Positions 1-12,099 of a stretch of DNA of 64,000 nt are shown piece after piece. Source of the DNA: Brachionus manjavacas (taxonomy: Eukaryota > Rotifera > Eurotatoria > Ploima > Brachionidae). Each line of letters starts with the position of its first letter. Positions within the stretch are counted from its first letter, which is position 1. The notes under the pieces were generated by a model that ran no database searches, was not told where the DNA came from, and saw only the letters and a program-made list of their open reading frames with translations. Both the position numbers and the translations under genes were made by a program. The stretch is from positions 248,001 to 312,000 of the forward strand of contig JAHQIY010000027.1 in NCBI GenBank assembly GCA_019054805.1. The letters run 5' to 3'.

Positions 1-116
1 ATTAATTTTTCAAGCTAAATTATTAAATTTTAATTATTTTTATCGTATTTTTTAACTTTCTACTGATGCTTAATTTATTTTAGAATTATCGGAAATTTTT
101 GATTAAAAATACGAAG

Positions 117-2068
117 ATGAGTTTTAGAAGAAATTATTTGTCCATAAATAATTCCAATGGAATACCACGGTCTTCAAGACATCTTTTTATTAGAAAAATT
201 CCAAACGGAATAAATGAGGAACAAAAAAATGAGGAATTTATCAATGATGACGAAATAGTTCCATTAGCGAACAATTCAAATTTTCTAAAAAAAAAAAATA
301 GTCCAAAAAAAAAAATTCCGATTTCGAACCCATCTCTTGAAGTCGAAATTTATGATAATAAAAAAGAAATATCCTTAGATTTATATAAATTATTTATTGA
401 AAAAAATATGACCAAGTCTTCGATAAATGGAGTGATTAATTTATTTAGAAAAACTAATCCAAAATTTGATTTACCGCCCAGTATTGATAAGATAATTGAT
501 TTTTTAAGTGATAATTCAAAACATCCATTAAAACATGAATGTTTCGAATTTTGTCACTCGTGTAATATTGTAAAAATATCAACAACCAATTCCAATAATA
601 GATGCCTTGAATGTAGAAGCTTGACTTCAAAATTTTATAAATTAAGTATTTTAAATCAGTTAAAAAATATATTTAAATCAAACAACTATTTTATCAAATT
701 AATAAATTCTAACATTTACTCGAATGTGTCGGTGGACCAAAATAGTGATTTTTTAACTTTTACATTAAACACAGATGGTATATCACCATTTAAATCTTCT
801 AAATTAACTATTTGGCCAGTTTATTTAGTTGTGAACGAAATTGATTTAAAATATAGGTTCAATTTTTCAAATATGATTTTAGCTGGCATTTGGATCGGGC
901 GGAAAAAACCTTCAATATTCGAATTTTTTAAACCAATATTAAAAGAGCTAATTAGCTTGGAGAGAGGCGAAATAATGGACATAAATAACAAACCTCAGCT
1001 AATTAAGTTTTTCCTTTTATTTTCAGTTTTGGACAAACCGGCACGTGCTTTAATGCTCAATATGAAGCAATTTAATGGTCAATATGGATGCAGTAAATGC
1101 TATCAACCAGGTGAGTCTATACGGACTGTGAAAAATGGTCATCTCCGTGTGTATCCTTACAAAAATTTCAACCCGGAAGGACCCCTGCGAAGTCAAGGTA
1201 AGTACAATAATGACTTAATTAACAGCTTACAAAGAGACTGTTTCGTAAGAGGGGTAAAGGGTTTAAGTGTACTTAATGATCTTAAGTATTTTCTTCCTAT
1301 TGAGTGTACCATGATTGATTATATGCACTCAATTTTAGAAGGAGTTGTTAAAAAATTATGTGAATATTGGTTTGACCCATCTTTTTCTAAAGAATCATTC
1401 TCCCTCAGACCTTTTCTGGAAATAATAAATAGGAACTTAAAAGAATTTCGTGTGCCTAAATTTGTACCTAGACTTCCAAGAGACATTGATGATCTAAAAT
1501 ATTGGAAAGCAAATGAGTTTCTAGTTTTCTTAATATATTATACACTCCCATTATTTAGAGGAATAATGCCTCTTGATCATCTTAATCATCTTATTAATTT
1601 AGTTATTATTGTAGAAAATTTATTAAAAAAACAAGTTAATTTAGAATATTTTAGCAAAATTCAAATTTTAGCTCGTGATTTTGTCAAAGATATGGCCTTT
1701 CTTTATGGACCTAAATCTTCGGAGTTCATGAACTTCTGCACTTGGTAAGAGACATTCAAAATATTGGCAATATAAATGAATTTAGCTGTTTTCCATTTGA
1801 AAATGCTAACCGTGAACTATTAAAACTTATAAAAGGTAAACGCTCAATAGGAATTGAAATAATAAATCGTTTTAATAAATTACAAAGTTTTAGTTTTATT
1901 TCTAATAAAACAATTAAGAAGACTAGTCTTTCATATAGTGGAAATAAGAATATAGTAATGTCATTAGTTGAAAAATCATTATCAAATGAAATGGGTATTA
2001 ATGATAATTATTTTACATGTAGTTATATAATTTATCAGAATATTTTTTATTCATCATTGTTCTATTAA
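117..2068 (+). pseudogene. Tnp2/CACTA-like DDE transposase, frameshifted
   Basis: This is a transposase of the Tnp2-like kind found in CACTA and related DNA transposons. I chose the ATG at 117 because the frame upstream of it has no ATG. The N-terminal third has a zinc-ribbon-like pair (CHSC near 550, CLEC near 605). Candidate catalytic acidic residues are TDG near 770, DYMH near 1,317 and FPFEN near 1,790; giving them a DDE role is inference from the family pattern. A CSKC motif lies near 1,090. The first frame stops at 1,748, but the family-typical sequence HELLHLVRDIQNIG resumes in the next frame from about 1,729, so one small indel near 1,725-1,732 breaks the gene. The rest stays open to 2,068. 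A coiled-coil gene follows about 560 bp downstream on the same strand. The family is clear; the exact superfamily is less so. Confidence 0.75.
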
Positions 2069-2630
2069 AAAACTAAAAGAATAGATTATTGCATTAAATA
2101 TAAAAACATATATGGTCTAGTTAACTATTTTATTAATAATAGAAGAAAACTGCATTGCAGTTTGCATTTTACTTTCTAATTTACATAACCCTTTTTATAA
2201 TTCAAAATTTCCCGAATTAAAATGTTCAATTTTTATTACGACAAAAACAAGTTCAATTTTTCTAGCTAATGTTAATGAGATAGAGACTGCATGCTTATTG
2301 CTTCACACAATGAATTGTATATTTCTGAAATGAACATTTCTCATTTATTTAGCTAATTTCTTCACAAAACTTGGAAAAAATTCCTTATTTCTTTTTAAAC
2401 TTGCAAATATTATAATTAAGATTTTAAATTCAAAATATAATTTTTTTCAATAAATAGTGTGTATTTGTTCTCTAAATTCAAAATTATATAGTATTTTTTT
2501 AGCTCTCTTCATATAGTATTAACTAGCTAAATTTTATAAAGCTAAATAATTCACTAGCTTAATACATAAGCTTAATTTAAAGCTTAGACTAAAGCTAAAA
2601 TTTAATTTTCTGATTTTAGACATTCAATAA
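2069..2630. other. AT-rich spacer with repeated AGCTAA words
   Basis: I see no gene here. The stretch is very AT-rich and carries many copies of the word AGCTAA, on both strands, mainly from 2,340 to 2,600. Such words could be subterminal transposase-binding repeats, but no terminal inverted repeat was identified. Confidence 0.35.
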
Positions 2631-2631
2631 G

Positions 2632-4330
2632 CTTTTATCGTTTCATGGACCGAATCAAAAAAAAATGAATTTAGCATAATAAGAATTGAAGATGTCTTTT
2701 TGGATGACGAAGAAGAAACTGTTTCTGTTGAGCAAAGCTACCAATTTAAGATAAAAAAAAAAGTTTATGATGGAATTGTTAAATTTATAGGTAGCAAACA
2801 ATCTTGTGAAAAAAAACTTAAAGATATAAGTTTAAATAAACAATTTTCACCAGATAGGTCAAAAAAATCTTCTTTATCTTCGAATAGCCAGTCAATACAA
2901 AAATCTTTAAAAAAATCTGGAATAGTTTCAAAAAATATAAATTTGACAGAGCAGCATTTTTCAAACAACAATGAAACCGATTCTCTCGAAAGACAACTAG
3001 CTGAAAGGGACACATTAATTTTTTCATTGAGAGAAACTCAACTGGAAAACGAAAGCAAAATTCTTGAACTAGAACAATCAGTATCAACTTACAAAGAAAT
3101 AAATGGTAATTTTTATTTTTAGTTTAACAATCAAAAATTATTAGAAATTTTTATTATAAAACAGAGTTGTTAAAATGTCACAAGTCTCAAGTCAAGTCAA
3201 AGAGCAAATTTTTTTTTTTCTTTTTATGCTCGAGCCAAAGGCTTATATATATTTTTTTAAAAAAAGTCAAAAGTCCAGACCTTTAAAATTTTTCAGATTT
3301 GTTTAAAAATCCTATTAAAAAGTCCTGACTTTTTTTTATTTATATTTAAATTCCAAGTTACTCTAGGCTTATCTTGACAAATAGATTTGCCATATTTTAG
3401 AATTTTTTTGCAATTTTAATAAAAATGTCACTTCACAATTTTTCTTCAATATTCAAAATTTTAAAGCCCGGACTTTATTTTTGAATGAAAATTTAGGAAA
3501 AATAAGTCCGAACTTGGACATGACCTGAGACTTGTGACTTTTAAACATTTTGAATTTTCTTTGTTTATTTTAAAACCGGAATTTGGCTTTAATTTAAGTG
3601 ACTTAAACTTTAACAATTCCTCAGCATTAACTTCCTGGAACAGCAAAAAATTCATGATGTCCAGGTTTTTTTTTTAAAAATTCAAAAATCCGGTCTATGA
3701 CTTTTAATGAAAGGACTTGACCCTTATTTGGGGATACTTAAAAAATCTTGTTTTGAATATAGTTTATTTTTATTAAAATTATTTGAATTTAAAATAAATT
3801 TAAAAAAAAAAATTATTTTGACATTGATTTAACATAAATTTTTTAATTTTCATTCCTTAAATTAGACTCAACATTTTTGAGCAATTTGGTTCAGTTGTCT
3901 ATTCAAGTTCTTAAATTTGTTGGCTCTGAGACTGACAGAGATGAGGTAAGAAAATTTGGTAAGAATTCACAAGAAATTTTGATCAATAGTAGCTATCCGA
4001 AAAAATATATGTCGATTAATCTACTTAACAGGGTTAACATAATGATAGACGAAAAATTAAACCCATCGAGAATTTTTCGTACAATGGCTTAAGCACTCAT
4101 AATTGAACCCGAAATTTGGAGTTCAAATAATGGTCAATCAATAATAAAAAAATATTCTGAACTAAGTGCAGCAAGAGGTAATCTTTTAAGAATTTTGAAA
4201 TCTTAATTTTAATTAATTTTATTTTTAAGATTTTTTGCGACTCAGAAATGTTGCTCTCACTGATTCAATATTTAAGACTGTTTTAAGAAGCTTATGCACA
4301 GAGAGCAAGTCAAAACAAGTCCAAACAATT
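2632..4330 (+). pseudogene. Coiled-coil protein gene with BEN-like tail, three exons, one in-frame stop
   Basis: I do not recognise this gene by name. Exon 1 (open from about 2,632 to 3,105) is acidic, then lysine/serine-rich, then coiled-coil (SLERQLAERDTLIFSLRET). It joins in phase through a GTAATT donor to an exon starting at 3,866. That exon runs to about 4,175, where a second donor joins, again in phase, to an exon starting near 4,231 (FLRLRNVALTDSIF). The last two exons form a compact domain (VLKFVGSETD, INLLNRVNIMIDE, KTVLRSLCTE) that loosely resembles a BEN DNA-binding domain; I am not sure of this. One in-frame TAA at about 4,090 interrupts it. Intron 1 contains a MITE. A related segment (KRSCEKRIKNFEG against KQSCEKKLKDISL here) lies near 8,970, so this is one member of a local family. 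Confidence 0.55.
3162..3554. mobile_element. MITE of the CAGAGTTGTT family
   Basis: The left end (cagagttgttaaaatgtcac) and the reverse complement of the right end (tgtttaaaagtcacaagtct) are imperfect inverted repeats of about 40 bp. The interior is AT-rich and non-coding. Related copies lie near 41,285, 41,792 and 62,782. It sits in the intron of the coiled-coil gene. No clear target duplication was seen. The CAG start suggests hAT-type ends, which is inference. Confidence 0.5.
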
Positions 4331-4359
4331 TTTAAAAATATTTTTTTTTATTCAATACT

Positions 4360-4832
4360 CTTTTTTTGTATTTTTTTCCATTTATCACGATAAAATAATT
4401 TTATTTCAATTTAATTATAATTTTTGTATTTTTGTATTTTTGTATACTCTAAATATTTATGGTTTTACTTTTTATCCTCTTTTAATCGTATATATAGACT
4501 AAAAAACTCTTTTTAAAAAATTTATATTTTATTACCAAATAAATTTGTATATCAGAAATTAAATTTTTTTATTTTATATATAAAATATAATAGTATTCAA
4601 AGGAAGGAATTGATAAAAAAATGGAATATTAATTCTAATTTAAACAATGAATCGATTATTTTTTTTTCGATTTAAATCGATTTAAATTTTCATTAAAATT
4701 TCGTTTGAATTTTTCACAAATAATTCGATTTTTATTTTCGAAAATTATCAGAAAATATGTCCATCTTCGGCGTTTTTTTACGCTGGATTTTTTCGAATAT
4801 TTGTCATTTTTTTTTCGGTTTTTAAATTTACT
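4360..4832. other. AT-rich low-complexity spacer
   Basis: Poly-A/T runs and a TCGATTTAAATCGATTTAAA palindromic stretch near 4,667-4,686. No convincing gene; short open frames here look like chance. Confidence 0.4.
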
Positions 4833-5926
4833 GGGTGATACCAAATCAAAAACTGGAAATGATTCTATAATGACAGATGAATATGAATCAGATGAAAATC
4901 CTGCGCCCCAAAGACCAGCAAGGTTTTTGCTTTAATTTTATTTTTAATTTAAATAAATTACAAAATACTTTCAAGAAAAAAGGAACATTTGCTGACTCTT
5001 AACGATATTCAACTCTATTATCAAAATTTAACAACCGCTCAAAATTTGAAAAGGATTCATTTTCATGACATAAACGTCGTTTTCGTTCGAATTACTAAAA
5101 ATTTGGGATTTAGTCGTTTTTTTAGAATTATTAATCATCCAATGCTTACGAATTCATTCACTGGTGAAATATTCAAAGTTATTTCACAAACAATAAAAAG
5201 ATACATTTAATTGTAAAATTGTTTGATTGTGCGCAAAATTAAAAAATTTTATATTTTAACAAATTTTTAATATTAATTTTTTTGCAAAATCATTTAATTT
5301 ACTTTGATGGAAAAATTAAATTTATGCCGGAAATAATCACCGAATTCAGTGTTTTTTTGGCCAATCTTTCAACTGTCTCTTCTCATAGTAGCCTCCAACT
5401 AGGTCATTTATGTCCTGCATCTTATGAAGGTGACTGATTGCATCATCGCTGACTGAATTAATTAAAAGTACTTCTAATGTTTTTTTAGCTGTACATTTAC
5501 ACGTCTTTTTGAATCTATATTTGGAGTAATTTTTTGAAATTATTTTCGTGGACCGGTAATCAATCTTTCTTGCTAGAACTTGAAGCTTATTAATTTATTT
5601 TTTTGTAGGTATACTCTTTAATTAATATTAACAAAAAATATATTTTCTTTTAATTAATGATAAAAATTAAGACTTTAGTAATGATAAATATTTAGATTAT
5701 AAGAATGTGATATTTTAGTGAAATTAATCTTGCTAAAGAAAAAAAAATATTAAAACTTTATAATTAAAAATCGATTTTAGAATTAAGTTTTTGATATGAT
5801 TGATTCTAATTTTTGGTTTTCAAAATTGTTTCACTTTGGGTTCAATGATAATTTTTTAGTTCTTCTTTCCAAATATTTAACTGAAAAATCCAAGCCTATT
5901 CCACTCAAGTTAGATGTACCGAAGGA
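4833..5926 (+). repeat. 1.1-kb direct repeat, copy A
   Basis: This segment is almost identical to 10,399-11,494, with only a few base changes and one-base indels. It begins inside a coding exon (DTKSKTGNDS, then DEYESDENPAP) that ends at a GT donor near 4,921. After a 60-bp intron a second exon encodes about 75 residues (LTLNDIQLYYQNLT, then FFRIINHPMLTNS), ending at the stop near 5,210. The exon pair looks like the 3' end of the coiled-coil gene whose remains precede copy B. Copy A has no matching upstream exons, so it is probably a duplicated 3' end. The function of the encoded tail is unknown. Confidence 0.8.
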
Positions 5927-6340
5927 TCAAGTGATAGAGGCCACAAATGTTTGGTCGTTTTGGTTGTAAGTTATTTAGTTCATTCTATTTAACTTTAGTT
6001 CGTTCTCTTTTGAAATTTGCTGTGCCTGTATGGTCTCCAATTCTTAAGTCGGACTGTGAGAATGTTGAAAGGATTCAACGCAGAGCCAAGAAACTTGTTT
6101 CTTCAATTAGAAAAAAACCGTATGAAAGCAGATTGAAGGCTTTGAACATTCCAAATCTGGTGAAAAGAAGAGGTCACTACTTCAAATATCACGAAGAAAT
6201 TTCGAGGCTCCAACATAGAGATAACTTTTTTTTAACAGAACCGATAACATATGAAACTCACTACCAAATCAATTTGTTGAAGCCCCTAATGTTAACAGCT
6301 TTAAAGCAGGCTTTGATTGCTGGATGAGCAGCATCTTACT
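5927..6340 (+). mobile_element. LINE reverse-transcriptase C-terminal fragment
   Basis: The frame from about 5,947 to 6,327 encodes the region after the RT palm of a Jockey/CR1-type LINE: LVRSLLKFAVPVWSP, then VERIQRRAKKLVSSI and the YESRLKALNIPNL pattern. No 5' part is present. It abuts the end of repeat copy A exactly, so the LINE piece or the duplication ended here. Confidence 0.7.
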
Positions 6341-7000
6341 TCCTGGTCATTTTTATTGGCGTGGAATCATAAAATTTATCACTCGTTAAAACGAAATTGA
6401 TGGATTTATTAAAACGAAACCTATAATAAATTGTGGAATTACCTTTTGTTTTGATTGGAATTGAAAAAACTGATCAGAAAATGTTTGGATTCCTTAATTG
6501 CAGTTAAAAGTGGAGAAACGAATTTATATCAAAAGCGAAATTACCGCAATAGGAGTTCAAAACTTCTTATCTGAGAGAGCATTTTTCAGTAATTATTTTC
6601 AAATGTTTGTAGTTTCTTTTAATATTTCAATTTTTGATGGAAATATTCTATAGGACATTTTTTTAAAAAAAATTGAAAGGGTCAGATTTAGAGTTATTTT
6701 AAAAATTCTTAATTTTATTATCATGGGTTCAAATTTGGTTTATAGATTAATTCCTAAACAAATCAGATAAAAAATTTAAATTTAAATTTTTAAATATTTA
6801 CTATTGATATAAAATTTTTTCTAATATTCATTCACATTTACAATTAAGCTAAATATTTTCCTTAAAACAATTATTAAACAGTTATTTAGCTATATTTTAT
6901 TACTTAACAAAAGTTTAAGAATTTTTTTTAATTTAAGAATTCATCAATTTTTAAATTATATATTTTTAAATTTATTTTAGATATTTACATTACTAATTAA
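6341..7000. other. AT-rich spacer
   Basis: Mostly poly-A/T-rich sequence with scattered TTAGCTA words near 6,845 and 6,890. No gene or RNA recognised. Confidence 0.3.
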
Positions 7001-7004
7001 AAAC

Positions 7005-8370
7005 TTAAAAATTACTGCAATCGTGCTGAAAATAAGCGTTTATTTAAAAAAACTGATTCTTTTAATTTTATTGAAGAATTAGAGAATTTTTTTGAGTAGC
7101 TAATTTATTTTTTTCGAGTAGCTAATTTACTTTTCAAAATAGCTAATTTATTTTTGAAAAATAGATTATAAAAGTAGCAAAAATAATTTTTTTTTGTAGC
7201 TAAAATATTCAAAAAGGAAGCAAAATAGTTTTGTCAGTAGCAAAAATAGAAAACAAAAAATCGAAAAAAAAACAAAAAAAACACAAAAATTAATTTTTAT
7301 TTTTTCTTGGGCGACCTTTTGGGCGCTTTGTTGGGGCTGATTGATTTGTTAATTCATTAATGACTGGCTGAGAATCATTTGTTTCACTATTTGAGACTAA
7401 TTGTGTTGACATATTGAAGGCGTCCCGATTCAAAGGGCCAGTTGAGTTTCTCTGTAGTGCAGAAGAAGCTTTTTTGCGTCTACCTCTCTTCGAGTTTTGC
7501 TCAATATTCAAGTCCAAAGCTGGAAAGGTATCAAACTTAGACAGTTCATAGCTTATACCTATTACATGTTTGCAAATGTAATTTTTTTCAAAACTGACAA
7601 GAACATTCACTTAATTCCCATACTTGTTCATTGATTTCGATTATCTTGTAAGAATCGTTCCATGACAAATATTCTTTAAAAGTAGCCCAAGGTCATATTG
7701 AGTTCAAATAATTTCGTTTCGATTTGACCCGAAGAAAGTTCTCTTATACATTCTTCTAGATTCTCATACGTTTTGTAAGAATCATACGGTTTAGAAGAGC
7801 CACGAAACTTTTTGGAAGGCAATTCATCGGCGTCGTTGTCATTTTGATTCGCTTCATCATATTCATCCTCTCGTCGAACAAGTGAAGTCGTTGATGATTC
7901 AGAATTTTCTTGGCTCATAATTTGTATTTACTTTAAATTTTTTGTTTCGAAGTTACTCAAAAGTCTGTTAATTTTAAACTCATAATAATTAAACATTATA
8001 ATTACCATTATAAAAATTATAGAATTCTGACTTCTTATCTAATTGTCACTGATTTGATGTCAATTAAGTGTTATTTTAGATTAAAATTAATTTTTTATCA
8101 GTTGCTACTTAAAAAAATAAATTAGCTATTATCGCAAATAATTTAGCTACTGTCGAAATATTTTTTTTTTATTCAATTAGCTATTTTGAAAAGTAAATTA
8201 GCTACTCGAAAAAAATAAATTAGCTACTCAAAAAAATATATGCCATTAGAGAATTCAGAAAATATTGAAGCATTTGTTATTTCAACTTCAAACAAAATAG
8301 GAGTATTTGAAAATAATAATATTTTTCAATTAAATGTTACTACTAAAGCAATATTGAAGTATTAAAACAG
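7005..8370 (+). pseudogene. Unknown open frame split by a MULE transposon
   Basis: A plus-strand frame reads CNRAENKRLFKK and FNFIEELE up to 7,086. It continues in the same frame from 8,254 with NSENIEAF, ISTSNKIGVFENN to a stop near 8,365. The break is exactly at the 9-bp target duplication attagagaa, so leaving out the transposon and one duplication gives an uninterrupted reading. I cannot name the protein. It may be the upstream part of the decayed coiled-coil gene that follows. Confidence 0.5.
7087..8244 (-). mobile_element. MULE-type DNA transposon, internally deleted
   Basis: The ends are inverted repeats of about 59 bp (TTTTTTTGAGTAGCTAATTT on the left, its reverse complement on the right) with inner copies of GTAGCTAATTT. 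A 9-bp direct repeat attagagaa flanks them (7,078-7,086 and 8,245-8,253). The right end carries eight extra terminal bases (reverse complement GGCATATA) missing on the left. On the minus strand 7,918-7,676 gives an acidic N-terminal part (starts MSQENSESS). 7,610-7,290 gives a SWIM-like zinc-finger remnant (YICKHVIGIS) and two basic AT-hook-like motifs (KRGRRKK, KGRPRKN), the usual C-terminus of a MULE transposase. The DDE core is absent, so it cannot move by itself. Confidence 0.75.
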
Positions 8371-8699
8371 ATTAGGATTTCAGTTTCCGATAATTAATTT
8401 CGAAAATCAACCTGAAAATTAAATTCTTATATATGCAAATACATTTATTCAAAGGAATTGGTATTCAAAATTAAAAAAAAGCAATTTTAAAATTTTTTTT
8501 TTTCTAATTAAGAATAAGTCATTTGAAACTGTTCAAAATGTAAGTAATACCTTAGTTTCATCAGTTAAAAACAAAATGGAACATATGATTGACAATGTTG
8601 ATATAAAATTTGTTTTTTTCAATTTATTGTTCAATTAATTCCAAATTATAATTTACTTAGAAATAATATAATATTATCTAAAAAAAGGGCAATTATCAA

Positions 8700-10398
8700 C
8701 ATTTTTCTACTCCCATAAATCGTTCACTTGAATTCGAAGAAATAGTTGAAAATAAAATTGGCCTAATAGAAGATCCTTGATTGCGAGAAAAAAAAGGAGC
8801 TTCTTTACGCATTTGAAGTTAAAGAAAAAGAATGCATTTCTTTAAACGGTAAGATTGAAGACATGATGGATGATTATCAGAAATCAATTTTACTTCGTTC
8901 AGAAGAATTTGAAGCCCTTAAAATACTTCTTTATTTTTTTATCAAAAATAATCATTTAAAAAATATTTTTACCAAGCGGTCTTGTGAAAAAAGAATTAAA
9001 AATTTTGAAGGACTGATCATTTTTAATTAAATTTTGAATATCGAAAATACGGGATTAATAGTGGCGAATAGAAAAAGAAATTGCCAGTATAAAAAATGCA
9101 AAAATTTTTGTAATGTTAACAAAAAAAATCGATCGGCTAATTGAATATGAGAAAGATAATAAAACATTAAAAACAAAAATACATGAATCGGAAAGGACTA
9201 AAATTCAAATAAAAAAACACCATCAATCCACCATCAAGGTTTATAAAGATCAAATTTACCATCTTGATAAAGAAACATTGTGAATAACAACTGAACTTAA
9301 CGAGTAATTATCAGATTTGTAAAATTAAATCATCATTCTTTTAAACTTTAATTTTGAAATTTTGATAAAATCAAGAATTCAAAAGACATAATAATTGAAA
9401 TGCAAAACAAAATTGCAATTTAAAAAGATTTGAGGACATAAAAAATTTTTGCAAAGAATCTGAAGTCACACCAATAAGGATTTGAAAGAATAAATCAATA
9501 AGTAATTTACCAGAAAAATTTAGAAAATGAAAAGATTTCAAATAATTTTAAAAGCAACTTTGAAAATAAATTTAATGTAGCCAATATTTAAAGGTAACCA
9601 ATATTTTTTTTTTAATTAATGAAATTAAAGAATTGACACAACATCAGAAAAAATTATTTGAAAAAAATATTAAAGCATTTTCGAAGTTAATAATGTATCA
9701 GAAGCGTTTGGAAGAAGCTAAAGCTAATTTAAAAAATTAAAGAAGGATCATTAAGAAATGATAAATTTTAAAATAAATTCTCATATCCTTTTGTTAGTTG
9801 TAATCTTATTTTAGATATTTTTTACTGGCTTTTAAAAACGAGGAAATATTTAATTCTGTTAATGTTCAAAATAATGATATGTTAAGATAAGAAAAGTGGC
9901 TTTCTCCAATTTTAAATAATTTTATTTAAAAAATTACTTTTGAAGGGAAACTGCATTCAATTAATTGAATGATGAGTTTGATGAGATTAAGACAATATTT
10001 TCTGCTTTAAATTAAATAAAATCAAAGGTAATTTCCGTCGAAAAGTCTCAAGATTTATCTCATATTTTAAAAGAAAAGCAATTGCTTTTAACCATTGACT
10101 ACTTAAATTTAGAAAACAAGTGTAAATAAAAAATTTATCATTCAATGTGGTGCAAATTGTCCCCATAATCCCAAAAATTTAGTAAATTTAAGGAAAATCA
10201 ATGAATCAAAGGAAAAAATAATTGTTGACTTGGAAAATAGAATTTCAGAATATACTTAGCTAGTTAACCAAATGATCGAGAAGTAAGGCCAAATATTAAA
10301 TAATTTGTAATTAATTTAGAAACATCACAATCATCTGGCAAAATGAATGATCAAGCAAATCATAAATACCAGATATTCAGAAGAATCAGACAATCAAG
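8700..10398 (+). pseudogene. Decayed coiled-coil gene, paralogue of the 2.6-kb gene
   Basis: Short plus-strand open stretches in changing frames are rich in Glu, Lys, Asn and Leu: LEFEEIVENKIGLIEDP near 8,728, KEKECISLNGKIEDMMDD near 8,823, and KRSCEKRIKNFEG near 8,976, which resembles KQSCEKKLKDISL at 2,800. Further coiled-coil pieces follow up to DTKSKTGNDS, where repeat copy B begins. Frames shift and stop often, so this is a relic unless many short introns are involved. The order (coiled coil, then the acidic tail in the repeat) suggests the same architecture as the neighbouring genes. Confidence 0.5.
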
Positions 10399-11494
10399 AG
10401 GGTGATACCAAATCAAAAACTGGAAATGATTCTATAATGACAGATGAATATGAATCAGATGAAAATCCTGCGCCCCAAAGACCAGCAAGGTTTTTGCTTT
10501 AATTTTATTTTTAATTTAAATAAATTACAAAATACTTTCAAGAAAAAAGGAACATTTGCTGACTCTTAACGATATTCAACTCTATTATCAAAATTTAACA
10601 ACCGCTCAAAATTTGAAAAGGATTCATTTTCATGACATAAACGTCGTTTTCGTTCGAATTACTAAAAATTTGGGATTTAGTCGTTTTTTTAGAATTATTA
10701 ATCATCCAATGCTTACGAATTCATTCACTGGTGAAATATTCAAAGTTATTTCACAAACAATAAAAAGATACATTTAATTGTAAAATTGTTTGATTGTGCG
10801 CAAAATTAAAAAATTTTATATTTTAACAAATTTTTAATATTAATTTTTTTGCAAAATCATTTAATTTACTTTGATGGAAAAATTAAATTTATGCCGGAAA
10901 TAATCACCGAATTCAGTGTTTTTTTGGCCAATCTTTCAACTGTCTCTTCTCATAGTAGCCTCCAACTAGGTCATTTATGTCCTGCATCTTATGAAGGTGA
11001 CTGATTGCATCATCGCTGACTGAATTAATTAAAAGTACTTCTAATGTTTTTTTAGCTGTACATTTACACGTCTTTTTGAATCTATATTTGGAGTAATTTT
11101 TTGAAATTATTTTCGTGGACCGGTAATCAATCTTTCTTGCTAGAACTTGAAGCTTATTAATTTATTTTTTTGTAGGTATACTCTTTAATTAATATTAACA
11201 AAAAAATATATTTTCTTTTAATTAATGATAAAAATTAAGACTTTAGTAATGATAAATATTTAGATTATAAGAATGTGATATTTTAGTGAAATTAATCTTG
11301 CTAAAGAAAAAAAAATATTAAAACTTTATAATTAAAAATCGATTTTAGAATTAAGTTTTTGATATGATTGATTCTAATTTTTGGTTTTCAAAATTGTTTC
11401 ACTTTGGGTTCAATGATAATTTTTTAGTTCTTCTTTCCAAATATTATACTGAAAAATCCAAGCCTACTCCACTCAAGTTAGATGTACCGAAGGA
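10399..11494 (+). repeat. 1.1-kb direct repeat, copy B
   Basis: Copy B of the repeat at 4,833-5,926, in the same orientation. Here the acidic exon (YESDENPAPQRPAR) follows coiled-coil remnants, so this copy is probably the original 3' end of that gene. After the repeat, sequence unique to this copy continues with a short open piece (WIADAMNLTHKILLIGHEYS, about 11,521-11,625), which may be a further exon of an unknown protein. Confidence 0.8.
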
Positions 11495-11654
11495 AAGAAG
11501 AACCGTGATTCTGACTAATGGATTGCCGATGCGATGAATTTGACTCATAAAATTTTACTTATTGGTCATGAGTACAGTAGGAATTTTTCTTTAGATAAGG
11601 CATATCAAGAGATAAATGAATGAAAAATTTTTTGTTTTCTTTTAAAAGATAAGT

Positions 11655-12092
11655 CACCCTCCTATTTTTTCATCCGGGCTTGGGACCGGCAAACGGCATA
11701 GTTATGACGGCGTCTTCCCCTAAGAAGCACGTGGGACGTTCATCATAAACAGCGCCACTCATCCGAGCACTAAAAGGCTGCGAACTCGACAACTATTTAG
11801 ACTAGCTTGGAACCACAAACCAAGCGACATTCTCTTTACGAGAGAATGCCTTAACTTTAGCGCTTCCAAAGTTACGGCTATCCAAAGAGGGTCAGCTGTA
11901 AAACAAGTTCTTGCTCTGTTAAGATTCTATACTGGGTGATGGTCAAAGTCAGCGGCACCCTCATACGACAAGACTAGGACAAAGACCCGTAGATCTATGT
12001 ACCCGTAATACAGCTCTTCTTATTGTGTGGCTGCCACCACCCTCCTCTTTTCTCATCCTGGGCTTGGGACCGGCTAACGGCAGAGTTATGGC
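11655..12092. repeat. GC-richer repeat fragment bracketed by a 50-bp direct repeat
   Basis: This block is near 50% GC in surroundings of about 25%. It begins with caccctcct...gggcttgggaccggc and ends with a diverged copy of the same 45-55 bp (gggcttgggaccggctaacg near 12,060). No long open frame is present. The layout suggests a tandem duplication, a 3' UTR of a LINE, or a short non-autonomous element. I cannot name the family. Confidence 0.5.
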
Positions 12093-12099
12093 GCATTTA

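Noticed and set aside
4656-4844. Lysine/arginine-rich 62-codon minus-strand frame
   Set aside because: Low-complexity AT-rich sequence with no conserved motif and no neighbours that support it.
4833-11494. The 1.1-kb direct repeats as LTRs of one element
   Set aside because: They contain spliced coding exons, lack TG...CA ends, a flanking target duplication and adjacent primer-binding or polypurine sequences, and the interior has no gag or pol.
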